Made by a program: the position numbers and the translations under genes. 64,000 nucleotides of DNA from a gamma proteobacterium symbiont of Taylorina sp. (GTDB lineage Bacteria > Pseudomonadota > Gammaproteobacteria > GRL18). Shown here piece by piece: positions 49,810 to 58,822 of the stretch. Within the stretch, counting starts at the first letter, position 1. Every line of letters starts with the position of its first letter. Below the pieces are notes generated by a model. The model ran no database searches, was not told the origin of the DNA, and worked only from the letters and a program-made list of their open reading frames with translations. Location of the stretch: assembly GCA_025655455.1 (NCBI GenBank), contig JAHXIV010000050.1, positions 174,338-238,337 on the forward strand. The letters run 5' to 3'.

Positions 49810-50739
49810 ATGCTTATTAATCGACGATTATTTTTAAAAACACTATATGGTATTGGATTAAGTTTGTTTTATCCTTCTTTGGCGAATACAAATATTAAAA
49901 ATAGTTATCTGACCAGAGAAATTCCAAAGACTAAAGAAAGTATTCCAGTAATTGGTATGGGAACATGGATTAGTTTTAATGTCGGTCATAATCTTAAGGC
50001 AAGAAATGAACGTACCAAAGTGCTTGATACCTTTTTTCAACTGGGCGGAGGCTTGATTGATTCTTCGCCCATGTATGGCTCTGCTGAAGAAGTATTGGGA
50101 TATGCACTGAAGAAAATTGGAAAACCACAACCCACTCTTTTTTCTGCAACAAAAGTATGGACATCATCACTTGCAGAAGGTAACGAGCAATATCATGACT
50201 CACTCAACTTATGGGGGGTTAAACAACTTGATTTGTATCAAATTCACAACCTGCTGGGATGGAAAAAGCATCTCCCGATACTCCAAAATTTGAAACGTGA
50301 TGGGAAAATCCGCTATATTGGAATGACGACCTCTCATGGCAGACGACATGACGAATTAGAAAATATTATCCGACATACTGATATTGACTTCGTACAGTTG
50401 ACTTATAATATCCTTGATCGTGAAGTAGAAAACCGATTATTACCTGCTGCTCAAGATAATGGCGTTGCTATCATTGCCAACAGACCCTTTCAGGGAGGAG
50501 AGTTGTTTTCTCAGTTTGCCCATCAACCATTACCTGTTTGGAGCAAAGAGATTGACTGTCATAACTGGGCTCAATTCTTTCTAAAATTTACCATTTCTCA
50601 TCCTGCTATAACATGTGCTATTCCGGCAACCTCTCAAGTATCTCATATGATAGAAAACATGGGGGCAATGCAAGGACGTTTACCTGATGCAAATATGCGT
50701 ACCCAGATGATTGAATACATCAACAAACTAAATGCTTGA
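49810..50739 (+). CDS. Exported aldo/keto reductase
   Basis: The product is 309 aa. The first ~26 residues (NRRLFLKTLYGIGLSLFYPS) look like a Tat-type signal with RRLFLK and a hydrophobic stretch. The barrel shows GGGLIDSSPMYGSAEEVLGY (Asp/Tyr), ATKVW (Lys) and QIHNLLG (His), the catalytic tetrad of aldo/keto reductases. YIGMTTSHGR and the C-terminal AIPATSQ bind NADPH. A periplasmic location is inferred. The stop overlaps the following membrane protein gene by 8 bp. Confidence 0.85.
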   Translation: MLINRRLFLKTLYGIGLSLFYPSLANTNIKNSYLTREIPKTKESIPVIGMGTWISFNVGHNLKARNERTKVLDTFFQLGGGLIDSSPMYGSAEEVLGYALKKIGKPQPTLFSATKVWTSSLAEGNEQYHDSLNLWGVKQLDLYQIHNLLGWKKHLPILQNLKRDGKIRYIGMTTSHGRRHDELENIIRHTDIDFVQLTYNILDREVENRLLPAAQDNGVAIIANRPFQGGELFSQFAHQPLPVWSKEIDCHNWAQFFLKFTISHPAITCAIPATSQVSHMIENMGAMQGRLPDANMRTQMIEYINKLNA

Positions 50740-51430
50740 ACTACTGAATTTCTCTATTCTTGATATGACGCCTTATAATAGGCAAGCATATTTTAACCTG
50801 CTTGAATATTACAATCAGTCCATTTGGCCACTTCATATTCTAACAGTCTTGATAACAAGCTGGCTTTTGTATTCCTGGTCAAAGAGTCAACAATATATTT
50901 TAAATATAATTCTAGTAATATTTGCCATTGTGTGGATAGCTAATGGTTATCTATATCACCAACAATACTATCTCAGCCTTAATTGGGCAGCGGAGTACTT
51001 TGGCTATCTGTTTATGGTTCAGGGTATATTTTTTTTTATGATGGCGATTTTTCTAAAAGTTAACACAAACTATTCAGAGCTTATACTCAATAGCCAAATT
51101 TCTTATTTTCTATTAGTTTTGGCTCTGATTATTTATCCACTGTCAGGTTTTATTGAGGGCAGAAGCTTTATCCAACTGGAATCATTTGCATTAACTCCAA
51201 CCCCCATTGTGCTCGCATCACTTGCATTGATTTTGAAAATAAATAGAAAGGCAGGATTAGTACTTAGTTTCATTCCATTAATCTGGAGTGTTATTAGCAT
51301 GGGGCTGTCCTGGAAAATACAATTAATAGAGTTTTATATTATAGTGATCGGACTCAGTGTGTTTATTTTATGCTTCTTTTTCTCGACTGATACGATAAAG
51401 ATCTACAATACTGAAAACCCAAAGAAGTGA
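50732..51430 (+). CDS. Multi-spanning membrane protein, DUF6064-like
   Basis: The product is 232 aa with about seven hydrophobic segments. MTPYNRQAYFNLLEYYNQSI, IWIANGYLYHQQYYLSLN and YPLSGFIEGRSF correspond to conserved parts of DUF6064 proteins. The function of that family is unknown. It overlaps the aldo/keto reductase gene and is presumably in one operon with it. Confidence 0.75.
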   Translation: MLELLNFSILDMTPYNRQAYFNLLEYYNQSIWPLHILTVLITSWLLYSWSKSQQYILNIILVIFAIVWIANGYLYHQQYYLSLNWAAEYFGYLFMVQGIFFFMMAIFLKVNTNYSELILNSQISYFLLVLALIIYPLSGFIEGRSFIQLESFALTPTPIVLASLALILKINRKAGLVLSFIPLIWSVISMGLSWKIQLIEFYIIVIGLSVFILCFFFSTDTIKIYNTENPKK

Positions 51431-51717
51431 TAAAATTGTAGTTGCAATTTGTATCTGCAGAGTATCAGTTTGAGTCAGCATATTAGACAAGGTCATTATA
51501 TCAAGTTTCAGAATTTCATTGGCAGGAATAGTATTTAGGATCTCAATAGTTCGTTATAAAAAATAGTTTTGAATTAGCCAATGAAAGACGATACATGTAC
51601 CACTGTATTGGTGGTTATACTCTTCAAGCTAAAACAGGACAGTATTAATTAATGTTAATAATCAGGACAAAATCTCCCTGAAAATCAATTACACCTACTG
51701 CACTCGTAAGCCTGCAA
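51431..51717. other. Non-coding stretch
   Basis: Nothing is recognised in these ~290 AT-rich bases apart from scattered short frames. They lead into a decayed gene on the minus strand. Confidence 0.5.
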
Positions 51718-51944
51718 CTACTTTTGATTACTGAAGACCATTTTTAGATTGCTTTTTAAGTATTGACCTATGCCGTATTTTTTTACTTCAAATTTGAGTT
51801 CCCTGAGACCTTTAGTGGTTTCAGGGAGTTTCAATGCCTGGACAATCGCATTTGCGCTGCCTAGTTGTTCTTTGCCGGTCAGCTCCTTGATATAACCATA
51901 TTTTGATGGGGAATAAATCCCTTAATTTTAAAAAGCTTGTCCAT
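51718..51944 (-). pseudogene. Internally deleted LplT/Aas-type transporter remnant
   Basis: From the ATG at 51944 the frame reads MDKLFKIKGFIP. After a frame change it reads SKYGYIKELTGKEQLGSANA and IVQALKLPETTKGL. These pieces match the start and an internal loop of MFS lysophospholipid transporters of the LplT/Aas type. The ~1-kb body is gone. The reading to the stop at 51718 is not family-like. Confidence 0.65.
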
Positions 51945-51995
51945 AACTGTGTTTCATTTATTTTCAAAAAGCAACCTGGCAGTGCTTTTAAATAC

Positions 51996-52595
51996 TTAGT
52001 TAGAAGTAAATCCTTTTAGATAATTACTGATCAATGATTGGGTTAAATCATCGACTGATTCAACACCGGCTACACCAAGATTACCAGTGATGGCAAGAAT
52101 ACAAATACCGTGAACACCACCCCATATGGCACGGGCTGCATTTTTAATTTCGACTGCTGATTTATGAGGGGCAAGTGCTTGTAAATGCTTTTCAACCTGA
52201 GTAAACATCCGGGTCACGCGTTCCATATACCAATTGGGAGTATGTTCTTCCTCTGAGTGATGCTCAAAAACAATTTTCCAGCGCTGTGATTCTTCATCGG
52301 CAAAACTGATATAAGTTTGGGCAAGCTGGAGCAGGGCGTTCTGACTGTCAGAAGGCAGTGGTTTATCTGCTGTCATTTTTTGATAAAGTCGATCCAGCGT
52401 TCTGGCATTCACATGTAGAATCAAGTCGTCGAGATTTTTAAAGATGAGATAGAGAGTGCCGACGGTATAGCCGATTGCTTGAGCAACTTTTCTTGCGCTG
52501 AGTCCACTTAATCCTTTTTCCAATATCATTTTTTCAGCAGCTATGAGTGCCATTTCCTTGATTTCTTCTCGACTGTGATCGCTTCGTCTTGCCAT
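51996..52595 (-). CDS. TetR/AcrR-family regulator
   Basis: The product is 199 aa. The N-terminal helix-turn-helix (GLSGLSARKVAQAIGYTVGT then LYLIFKNLDDLI) is typical. The C-terminal WGGVHGICILAITGN stretch is the WHG ligand-domain motif. It is divergent from the gene at 52826, and four copies of a TGAACANTGTTCA palindrome lie between, consistent with autoregulation. It faces away from the decayed transporter, which may have been a former target. Confidence 0.9.
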   Translation of the reverse strand: MARRSDHSREEIKEMALIAAEKMILEKGLSGLSARKVAQAIGYTVGTLYLIFKNLDDLILHVNARTLDRLYQKMTADKPLPSDSQNALLQLAQTYISFADEESQRWKIVFEHHSEEEHTPNWYMERVTRMFTQVEKHLQALAPHKSAVEIKNAARAIWGGVHGICILAITGNLGVAGVESVDDLTQSLISNYLKGFTSN

Positions 52596-52634
52596 GATTT
52601 TTTCTCGACTTTTTCTAAAATAACAAAAAATAAT

Positions 52635-52809
52635 TGAACAGTGTTTATTTATATGTTATAACATAACTGAACACTGTTCAAAATACAAGTATATTCTGCA
52701 AATTTGCAGTTTTTTTTAGAGTTTTAATTAAACAGTGTTCAATATGAGCAACCATAAGGAGAATGTATCAGCTTATGGTTCACAGTATTTTTAAATTGAA
52801 CAATGTTCA
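52635..52809. promoter_or_regulatory. Four TetR-type operator palindromes
   Basis: The sites are TGAACAGTGTTTA (52635-52647), TGAACACTGTTCA (52668-52680, a perfect 12-bp dyad with one centre base), TAAACAGTGTTCA (52729-52741) and TGAACAATGTTCA (52797-52809). They fill the space between the divergent TetR gene and the VIT-domain gene. The last site is 17 bp before the latter's start. Confidence 0.8.
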
Positions 52810-52825
52810 TTTAATGGAGAAGATC

Positions 52826-53326
52826 ATGAAAATTATAAAAAACATAAAAAATTTCTGTAACACTATCTTAGTCATGACGCTAATGACACTCAGCCCGGTG
52901 ATTGTTGCTGGTGGCCTGCTAACACCCAGTGATGGCAGTTTACCGCCTCTGGATCTTAAAGATCACCATGTCAAAGTGGTCATTGAGGATGGTTATGCCA
53001 TGACGACGGTGGATCAGATCTTTCATAATCCTCATGCACAGGATTTAGAGGCTATTTATTCGTTTCCAGTGCCTGAGCATGGTGCGGTGAATGAGTTGAC
53101 TGTATGGATAGATGGAAAACCTGTAACTGGTGAAGTGATGGAGAAAAAACAAGCACGAAAAGTGTATGAGGAGGAAAAAGCCGCAGGACGTGAAGCAGGA
53201 ATTACTGAGAAGGATAGTTACAAAACTTTTGACACCTCAGTATCTCCGGTCAGGGCTGGTCAGGATACACGGGTACGGATTGTTTATATACAGCCTGCGC
53301 ATGTTGATACTGGTATGGGTCGTTAA
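52826..53326 (+). CDS. Secreted VIT-domain protein, probably truncated
   Basis: The start is ATG 52826 after GGAGAAG. Residues 1-28 are a signal peptide (TLMTLSPVIVAGG). Residues ~40-165 are a vault/inter-alpha-trypsin (VIT) domain (HVKVVIEDGYAMTTVDQIFH, then EKKQARKVYEEEKAAGREAG, then PVRAGQDTRVRIVYIQP). Full-length bacterial members continue into a von Willebrand A domain and a membrane anchor, both absent. It ends after 166 residues, so this is a truncated gene still under TetR-type control. Confidence 0.75.
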   Translation: MKIIKNIKNFCNTILVMTLMTLSPVIVAGGLLTPSDGSLPPLDLKDHHVKVVIEDGYAMTTVDQIFHNPHAQDLEAIYSFPVPEHGAVNELTVWIDGKPVTGEVMEKKQARKVYEEEKAAGREAGITEKDSYKTFDTSVSPVRAGQDTRVRIVYIQPAHVDTGMGR

Positions 53327-53391
53327 GCAATGCATCTAATGAGGTTATTTTGCCCAGAATTGGTGTCTTTAATGCTGCTATCAATGCATAC

Positions 53392-53592
53392 TTATTCATG
53401 GCTTTTACTATCCTCTACAATTGATTCCCAATTCTTTAAGTAATTATCTGATAATTTACCAATAGTGATTTTTTTATCCGTTATTACCGATACAGGTACA
53501 ACCCAGCACTGTTTAGCAGAACGTCCATATTTTCCATCCGCATTGCCTCGGTAAACCACATCACCTTCATAATTCATCCAGTTTATAGACAA
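53392..53592 (-). CDS. Doubtful small protein or remnant
   Basis: The 66-residue frame (MNYEGDVVYRGNADGKYG, then QCWVVPVSVITDKKITIGKL) has plausible composition and could be a fragment of a larger protein. No ribosome site is obvious and no family is recognised. Confidence 0.35.
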   Translation of the reverse strand: MSINWMNYEGDVVYRGNADGKYGRSAKQCWVVPVSVITDKKITIGKLSDNYLKNWESIVEDSKSHE

Positions 53593-53686
53593 GTTAGTTC
53601 ATCACAGTGAGTCACAAATATATTTCATTCTTGTTGGGTAGGGATTAAACTTTTTATTTACTTAAAAATATCAGAATTTCCCTAAC

Positions 53687-55039
53687 TTATTCTTTTGATA
53701 TCCTTTCATTCAAATCATCAGGTACTATGAAGTAAAAACGTTTCCCTCTTCTTGTTTTTACAAGCAAGTTTAACTTGTCGGACATATCAATTAAATCTCT
53801 CCTTGCTCTTTCATATGAAATTCCATGTGACTGTTGATGTTCTTGAATAACATAACTAAAACGGGGATGTTTTAGTGCATGTCTTAATAAGGCTAATTGC
53901 CTAAAATTAAGTTTTCCACTTAGCCTGGGATTATTAATAAGTAAATGCTCAGCCTCATTAATCCCCTTTACCTTCTTATCAAGATAGATATGTAGTTCAT
54001 CAATTGCTTGATGAATAACTTCTAGTTGGTGAAGAATAAAATAAGTTAAGTCATTATCGTCTGTTTCTGTATATAAAAAAGCTTTGCTATATTGTGCCGG
54101 TGCTAGCTTAATGATTCTCGAAATAGAAATATACTCCATAAGCCAATACCCTTCTTTAGCCATTGACCAATAAAAAAGTGCTCTAGCTGTTCTGCCGTTA
54201 CCATCACAAAATGGATGATCATAAGCTAGCATAAAATGTAAAGCTATTGACTTAATAACTGGATGGAAAAAGCTCTTTTGATTTTTATCATTATTTTGAT
54301 TAGCAAAAAAACATAAGTTATTAAGTCGTTCTTCTAACTCATTAGATGGTGGTGGCTTATGTAAATATTCCTGAGACATATTATCTACAACATAGATTTG
54401 ATCATTTTCAGCTCTAAACCTACCTACCGCACTTTCATCCATAGTGTTATGGGTTAATAAAGTATGTAACTCAAATATAATTGAAGGAGTTAATGGTTCA
54501 TCTTTTATCTCATTAATAAACTGCATAGCATGATAATTGTTAAATATCATTTGCTCACTTTTATCCTTAGGATGTCGGCTTTGCCTTATCATTTCCCTGG
54601 CAACATCTCTAGTAGTGGATGCACCTTCAAGTTGGCTTGAATTTATTGCTTCCTCTATCAATGAGCGTACAAGATAGGTATTTCTTGTTTGTGTGTTACT
54701 GATTGCTTCATTTGATTTAATTGCACCAGCAGCATACCTGTCAAGCCAGTGTAACTCCCTATGAACTTGATCAATAGTTGCAAAATTAAATGGAGAACCT
54801 TGCTTGCTTAATAATGGAATAGGTTGAGATATATTTTTTCTAGCAATTTTTACCTTTAACCACCATTGCTCACTTGAAAGTCCTTCTGGAGTAGATAAAT
54901 GCCGCAATTTGTCCCAATGAAGGTATCTCCCCTTGTCATCAACAGGGCTGTTGTTCTCAAAAAAATCCGCAAGATTATCAGGGCTAGTAATAGAATCAAA
55001 TAACTCATTAATATTGGGAGGTATTACTGGTATTTTCAT
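53687..55039 (-). CDS. Fic-family AMP transferase with N-terminal inhibitory motif
   Basis: The product is 450 aa. The catalytic box HPFCDGNGRTAR lies at residues 275-286 (consensus HxFx(D/E)GNGRxxR). SSQLEG at 134-139 is the S-x-x-x-E-G inhibitory helix of class II Fic proteins, which blocks ATP until relieved. The C-terminal ~90 residues are a winged helix (SYERARRDLIDMSDKLNLLV). Such proteins transfer AMP to target hydroxyls. They can be stand-alone toxins or regulators. Confidence 0.9.
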   Translation of the reverse strand: MKIPVIPPNINELFDSITSPDNLADFFENNSPVDDKGRYLHWDKLRHLSTPEGLSSEQWWLKVKIARKNISQPIPLLSKQGSPFNFATIDQVHRELHWLDRYAAGAIKSNEAISNTQTRNTYLVRSLIEEAINSSQLEGASTTRDVAREMIRQSRHPKDKSEQMIFNNYHAMQFINEIKDEPLTPSIIFELHTLLTHNTMDESAVGRFRAENDQIYVVDNMSQEYLHKPPPSNELEERLNNLCFFANQNNDKNQKSFFHPVIKSIALHFMLAYDHPFCDGNGRTARALFYWSMAKEGYWLMEYISISRIIKLAPAQYSKAFLYTETDDNDLTYFILHQLEVIHQAIDELHIYLDKKVKGINEAEHLLINNPRLSGKLNFRQLALLRHALKHPRFSYVIQEHQQSHGISYERARRDLIDMSDKLNLLVKTRRGKRFYFIVPDDLNERISKE

Positions 55040-55159
55040 GAATAAAACCTTATTAAATCAACACCCTACTGTTTTTTGTATTTTTTATTACTACTTTTTA
55101 AAAAGTAGTATAACAAAAAGGTACTAATTTATAAATTAGAAAATAAAAAAAGCATCATT

Positions 55160-55330
55160 TTAAATGACACCCTGGGATTCAGCACTGTTGGGATTTTCTT
55201 CAACAAAAACAGGTTTTGGAATATTAAATTCCAATAAATAACTATCGGCATCAGGGTACTCAGTCCAGATAAATAAATTATTTTTACCTCCGTAGATTTT
55301 ATCGTTATCAATCGGTAAAACCCATGTCCC
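55160..55330 (-). pseudogene. Fragment of a decayed gene
   Basis: An open frame without a start, entered just after a TAG at ~55331, reads WVLPIDNDKIYGGKNNLFIW, then TEYPDADSYLLEFNIPKPVF and VEENPNSAESQGVI before the stop. It reads like the end of an extracytoplasmic beta-sandwich protein. The 5' part is lost. The ~290 bases to the next gene hold nothing recognisable. Confidence 0.5.
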
Positions 55331-55618
55331 CTATGTTAGGATAGTAATCCCAAAGCCCTTGTTTTTGTCTATTGGATTATCCACCACAAGACTTAAATGG
55401 TAAAACAATGGGCATGGGGATTTAGGGCAGGCAGTTGCAAGAAATGCTAAAGTTTTTGATATGAGGGTTTTGATTGCAAAATGAAATAAAAATGATCATA
55501 GAGACGGTCGGCTTTTACGGAATGAACTACTGCCACAGTTTGATATCTTAACTTTGTATTGTCCATTCCAATCATTAACTGAAGATACTAATTCCATTCT
55601 AATTTAGGATTGATACAA

Positions 55619-56767
55619 ATGAAAAAGCATCAATATCTCCATTTTATAATCACTTTTTGTTTGTTTTTTTCTCTGACTGCAACAGTTAAAGCATCCAAAG
55701 ATATTTATAAGGATAAGGTCAATAACTTTGTACTAGAAGAAGTCGTGAATGGTTTAGGTGTTATATGGGGAATGGCTTTTTTATCCAATAATGAACTCAT
55801 TTTTACACAAAGAAATGGTAAAGCTGGTTTAATAAATACCAAACAAAAAAAACTGACTTGGCTAAAAAATGCACCTTCAGTTTATCATAATGGGCAAGCT
55901 GGTCTGCTGGACGTGGCTGTGCCCAATGATTATGAACAATCAAGTTGGATTTATTTTACCTATAGTAAACAAAATGGTGATAAAAGTGCCACTACCTTGG
56001 CTAGAGCCAAACTTAAACAAAAAAAACTACATCACTGGCAAGAGATTTTAGTCAGTCAATCATTAGAAAAGAGCAACTACCATTATGGTAGTCGTATAAC
56101 CTTTGATGAACAGGGACATGTCTTTTTCTCTATTGGTGATAGAGGTCATCGCTCCAACGCTCAAAATCTATCAAACCATGCAGGTTCTATTTTAAGATTA
56201 AAACTTGATGGAAGTGTCCCAAAAGACAATCCATTTATTAATGATGGTCATGCACTTCCAGAAATATGGAGTTATGGTCATCGCAATCCCCAAGGCCTGT
56301 TTTATGATACAAAGACTCTTCGTCTTTGGTCGATTGAGCATGGTCCGAGAGGTGGAGATGAAATCAATTTAATACTTTCTGGTAACAATTATGGTTGGCC
56401 AATAATCTCTTATGGTCAAGAATATAACAGGCCTGTTGCTGTGGGTGAAGGTACACATAAAAATGGTATGGAGCAACCAGTTAAGTATTATGTTCCTTCC
56501 ATTGCCCCTGGTAGTTTACTGGTGTATTCTGGTAAAGCATTTCCAAAGTGGCAAGGTAATTTATTTGCAGGGGCTTTAAAATTAAAACATCTTAACCGAA
56601 TTATTATTAATGATAAGGCAATGGCTGTTGCTGAAGAGCGTTTATTAAAAAATTTAAATGAACGTATTCGGTGTGTGATAGAAGGCTCTGAAGGTTGGAT
56701 TTATTTTTCAACAGATAGTGGTAAAATCATAAGAATAAAACCGATTGCTTCTAATTACAAAGAGTAA
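55619..56767 (+). CDS. PQQ-dependent soluble aldose sugar dehydrogenase (YliI-like)
   Basis: The product is 382 aa from ATG 55619. The signal peptide (HFIITFCLFFSLTATVKAS) directs it to the periplasm. The six-bladed propeller has GVIWGMAFLSNNELIFTQRN, the PQQ-contacting HNGQAGLLDVAV (His) and ITFDEQGHVFFSIGDRG. The YGHRNPQGL motif with EHGPRGGDEIN follows. It oxidises aldoses to lactones and passes electrons to the respiratory chain. PQQ synthesis genes are not in the window. Confidence 0.88.
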   Translation: MKKHQYLHFIITFCLFFSLTATVKASKDIYKDKVNNFVLEEVVNGLGVIWGMAFLSNNELIFTQRNGKAGLINTKQKKLTWLKNAPSVYHNGQAGLLDVAVPNDYEQSSWIYFTYSKQNGDKSATTLARAKLKQKKLHHWQEILVSQSLEKSNYHYGSRITFDEQGHVFFSIGDRGHRSNAQNLSNHAGSILRLKLDGSVPKDNPFINDGHALPEIWSYGHRNPQGLFYDTKTLRLWSIEHGPRGGDEINLILSGNNYGWPIISYGQEYNRPVAVGEGTHKNGMEQPVKYYVPSIAPGSLLVYSGKAFPKWQGNLFAGALKLKHLNRIIINDKAMAVAEERLLKNLNERIRCVIEGSEGWIYFSTDSGKIIRIKPIASNYKE

Positions 56768-56787
56768 TCACTAAGGATATTATAAAA

Positions 56788-56958
56788 ATGAAAAAAACCG
56801 TGACAATGCAATGGACTAAATCAACTAAGGGTACACAAGTCTATGCCTGTAATGATACAGAAACACCTGTATCCACTATTTACATTAAAAGAAATGCATT
56901 GCCAGATAAAGCCCCTGCAAACATTACTTTGACAATTGAATATGATGAGACTGAATAA
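56788..56958 (+). CDS. Small conserved hypothetical protein (56 aa)
   Basis: The ATG has RBS AAGGAT and lies 21 bp after the sugar dehydrogenase stop. The product begins MKKTVTMQWTKSTKGTQVYA and contains STIYIKRNALPDKAPANI. This pattern occurs in small proteins of unknown function in several proteobacteria. The composition suggests a single beta-hairpin-rich fold. It is too short for automatic frame tables but has regular coding features. Confidence 0.65.
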   Translation: MKKTVTMQWTKSTKGTQVYACNDTETPVSTIYIKRNALPDKAPANITLTIEYDETE

Positions 56959-57026
56959 AATCTAAGCGATAGAAATGAGTACCATGAATAAATATCCCTC
57001 TAAAAATTAAGGAAAGTAGACAGTAG

Positions 57027-57572
57027 ATGAAAGAATCAATATTTGCAGAGTTTCAGTATTATATAAAACGAATCAATAATGCTAGAAAATCTGGTGTTTT
57101 AGAAAAGGGTGATACACTTGAAGATTTAGAAGAACGATTTAGAGTGCAGGTTGAAAATGGCTTAGTGATGACTGATCCGGATTCACAAGAAATTTCTATG
57201 GAAATATTGCTATCAGATCTATCAGAAGATAAGAAAAAGGAATATTTATTAGAATTAAGAAAGACAGGTCACACCTCTTTTGAGATAAAAAAAGAAAAAA
57301 TCACAAAATTACAAAGTAGTGGAAATAAGCAAGTTGATATGGAGCGTGCATTAGATCTAATTGTCAGTGCATTGAAGGCATCAGGTCTACGAGTACAAAA
57401 ACAACCTTTAGGGATGAAAATGTTACAGGCTGCCCATGAACTCGGAGATTTTAGCTATACTGATCCCAGTGATTTAAAACTTCTATTTGTTAATACAATT
57501 AGGCTATCAGGGCATGTTAAAAAAGCGGAGCCTCTAAGATTGGCTGAAACATTTAATCAACTGCTTGTATAA
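57027..57572 (+). CDS. Hypothetical helical protein
   Basis: The product is 181 aa with RBS AAGGAAAG. It is highly charged and helical (ISMEILLSDLSEDKKKEYLL). Its last ~70 residues (VDMERALDLIVSALKASGLR onward) form a second helical part. No domain is recognised. Confidence 0.55.
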   Translation: MKESIFAEFQYYIKRINNARKSGVLEKGDTLEDLEERFRVQVENGLVMTDPDSQEISMEILLSDLSEDKKKEYLLELRKTGHTSFEIKKEKITKLQSSGNKQVDMERALDLIVSALKASGLRVQKQPLGMKMLQAAHELGDFSYTDPSDLKLLFVNTIRLSGHVKKAEPLRLAETFNQLLV

Positions 57573-57589
57573 TCTAATGAAATAAGTCA

Positions 57590-57650
57590 GGTAAAACCAG
57601 ACTAGTCTGAACCAAATAATAATAGTATTAAGTAAGGCAATGGCGTTAGA
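57590..57650 (+). repeat. Copy of an ihfA leader ending at the start codon
   Basis: The segment matches 62345-62406 with blocks AAAAC, AGTCT/AATCT, AACAAATAA, AATAG and ATTAAGTAAGGCAATGGC. It stops matching right after ATGGC, so the gene that once followed is lost. It shows that an ihfA 5' end was duplicated and then disrupted. Confidence 0.65.
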
Positions 57651-57667
57651 AAAATAAAAATGGAAAT

Positions 57668-58300
57668 ATGAAAATAATCATTTATTATGTTCACGACCCA
57701 ATGTGCAGTTGGTGTTGGGGATTCACTGAGACTTATGAAAAATTTATAGGAAAACTGGATGACCAATTTGAAGTAATAAGACTTCTAGGTGGGCTCGCCC
57801 CTGATAGTAATGAGCCTATGAATTATAAAACAAAAGTTATGGTTCAAAATGCCTGGCATAAAATTGAAAGAACAATTCCCGGAATAAAATTCAACTTTGA
57901 TTATTGGAAATTAAATAGTCCAAGACGTTCTACCTATCTGGCTTGCAGAGCAGTCATTGCAGCCAGATTACAAGGTGAATTATTTGATGTAAAAATGACC
58001 AAAGCAATACAAACAGCCTATTATAAAAATGCTCAGAATCCTTCTGATATGAATATTCTGTTACAACTTGCGGTTGATATAGGGCTTAATATTAATAGAT
58101 TTAAAGAAGACATTAACTCACCTGATACACAGGAAATTTTATTAAGTGAAATTAAGCAGACACATAGTTTGAAAGCCAATAGTTTTCCTTCCCTGATACA
58201 AAAAAATAATCAGTCTTTGTACATCATTCCAATAGATTATTTGGATGAAAATGTGATGTTAAAATCCATTCAGCCGGTATTGCCTGAGATCAGGTTTTAG
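57668..58300 (+). CDS. DsbA-family thioredoxin-fold oxidoreductase
   Basis: The product is 210 aa. The active site is HDPMCSWCWGF near the N-terminus, the FrnE/DsbA-like CxxC type. The helical insert and the cis-Pro loop (ANSFPSLI) follow. No signal peptide is seen, so it should act in the cytoplasm, as FrnE-like proteins do. It lies 15 bp before a membrane-anchored thioredoxin-like gene and is probably co-transcribed with it. Confidence 0.85.
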   Translation: MKIIIYYVHDPMCSWCWGFTETYEKFIGKLDDQFEVIRLLGGLAPDSNEPMNYKTKVMVQNAWHKIERTIPGIKFNFDYWKLNSPRRSTYLACRAVIAARLQGELFDVKMTKAIQTAYYKNAQNPSDMNILLQLAVDIGLNINRFKEDINSPDTQEILLSEIKQTHSLKANSFPSLIQKNNQSLYIIPIDYLDENVMLKSIQPVLPEIRF

Positions 58301-58315
58301 AAATAGTTCATAAAT

Positions 58316-58822
58316 ATGTTAAAGCGATTAAAAACAAAACAGTTTTGGAAAATAGTAGCTCGTGATGGCCTGTTATTAATCGCCATCTTTTATAGTTTTA
58401 ACCTGTATCAAACAAGAAATATAGCGGATATTGCACCTGCTTTAAATGCTCAACTCATTTCAGGAGAGCCTGTAGACCTAAGAAAAATGGTTAAACAAAC
58501 CCCGGTTTTAATTTATTTTTGGGGGAGTTGGTGTCCCATTTGTTCTTATACCTCAACAACGGTCACTGAGTTGTCAAAAGAATATCAGGTTTTAACAATA
58601 GCTCTTTCATCTGGCAGTAAACAAGATGTTCTCAGTTATCTTCAAGAAAATAATTATCACTTTCCTGTGATTAATGATCCAGATGGAATAATTAGTAATA
58701 AGTGGGGGGTGTTTGCGACACCCTCTATTTTTATTATTAATAGCAATGGTGAAATTAGCAGTGTCACAGTAGGAGTTGGTAGTGCGTGGGGATTAAGATT
58801 TAGACTTTGGTTAGCTTCTTAA
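58316..58822 (+). CDS. Membrane-anchored thioredoxin-like protein (ScsD/TlpA type)
   Basis: The product is 168 aa. An N-terminal membrane anchor (IVARDGLLLIAIFYSFNL) is followed by a thioredoxin domain with active site WGSWCPICSYT and cis-Pro in FATPSIFII. This is the ScsD/TlpA layout, a periplasmic reductase. It pairs with the DsbA-like gene upstream. The stop overlaps the convergent YaeQ gene by 12 bp. Confidence 0.85.
   Translation: MLKRLKTKQFWKIVARDGLLLIAIFYSFNLYQTRNIADIAPALNAQLISGEPVDLRKMVKQTPVLIYFWGSWCPICSYTSTTVTELSKEYQVLTIALSSGSKQDVLSYLQENNYHFPVINDPDGIISNKWGVFATPSIFIINSNGEISSVTVGVGSAWGLRFRLWLAS

Noticed and set aside
55129-55311. Minus-strand 60-aa frame
   Set aside because: Its residues make no sense as a protein, while the neighbouring frame 55160-55330 gives a coherent gene fragment.
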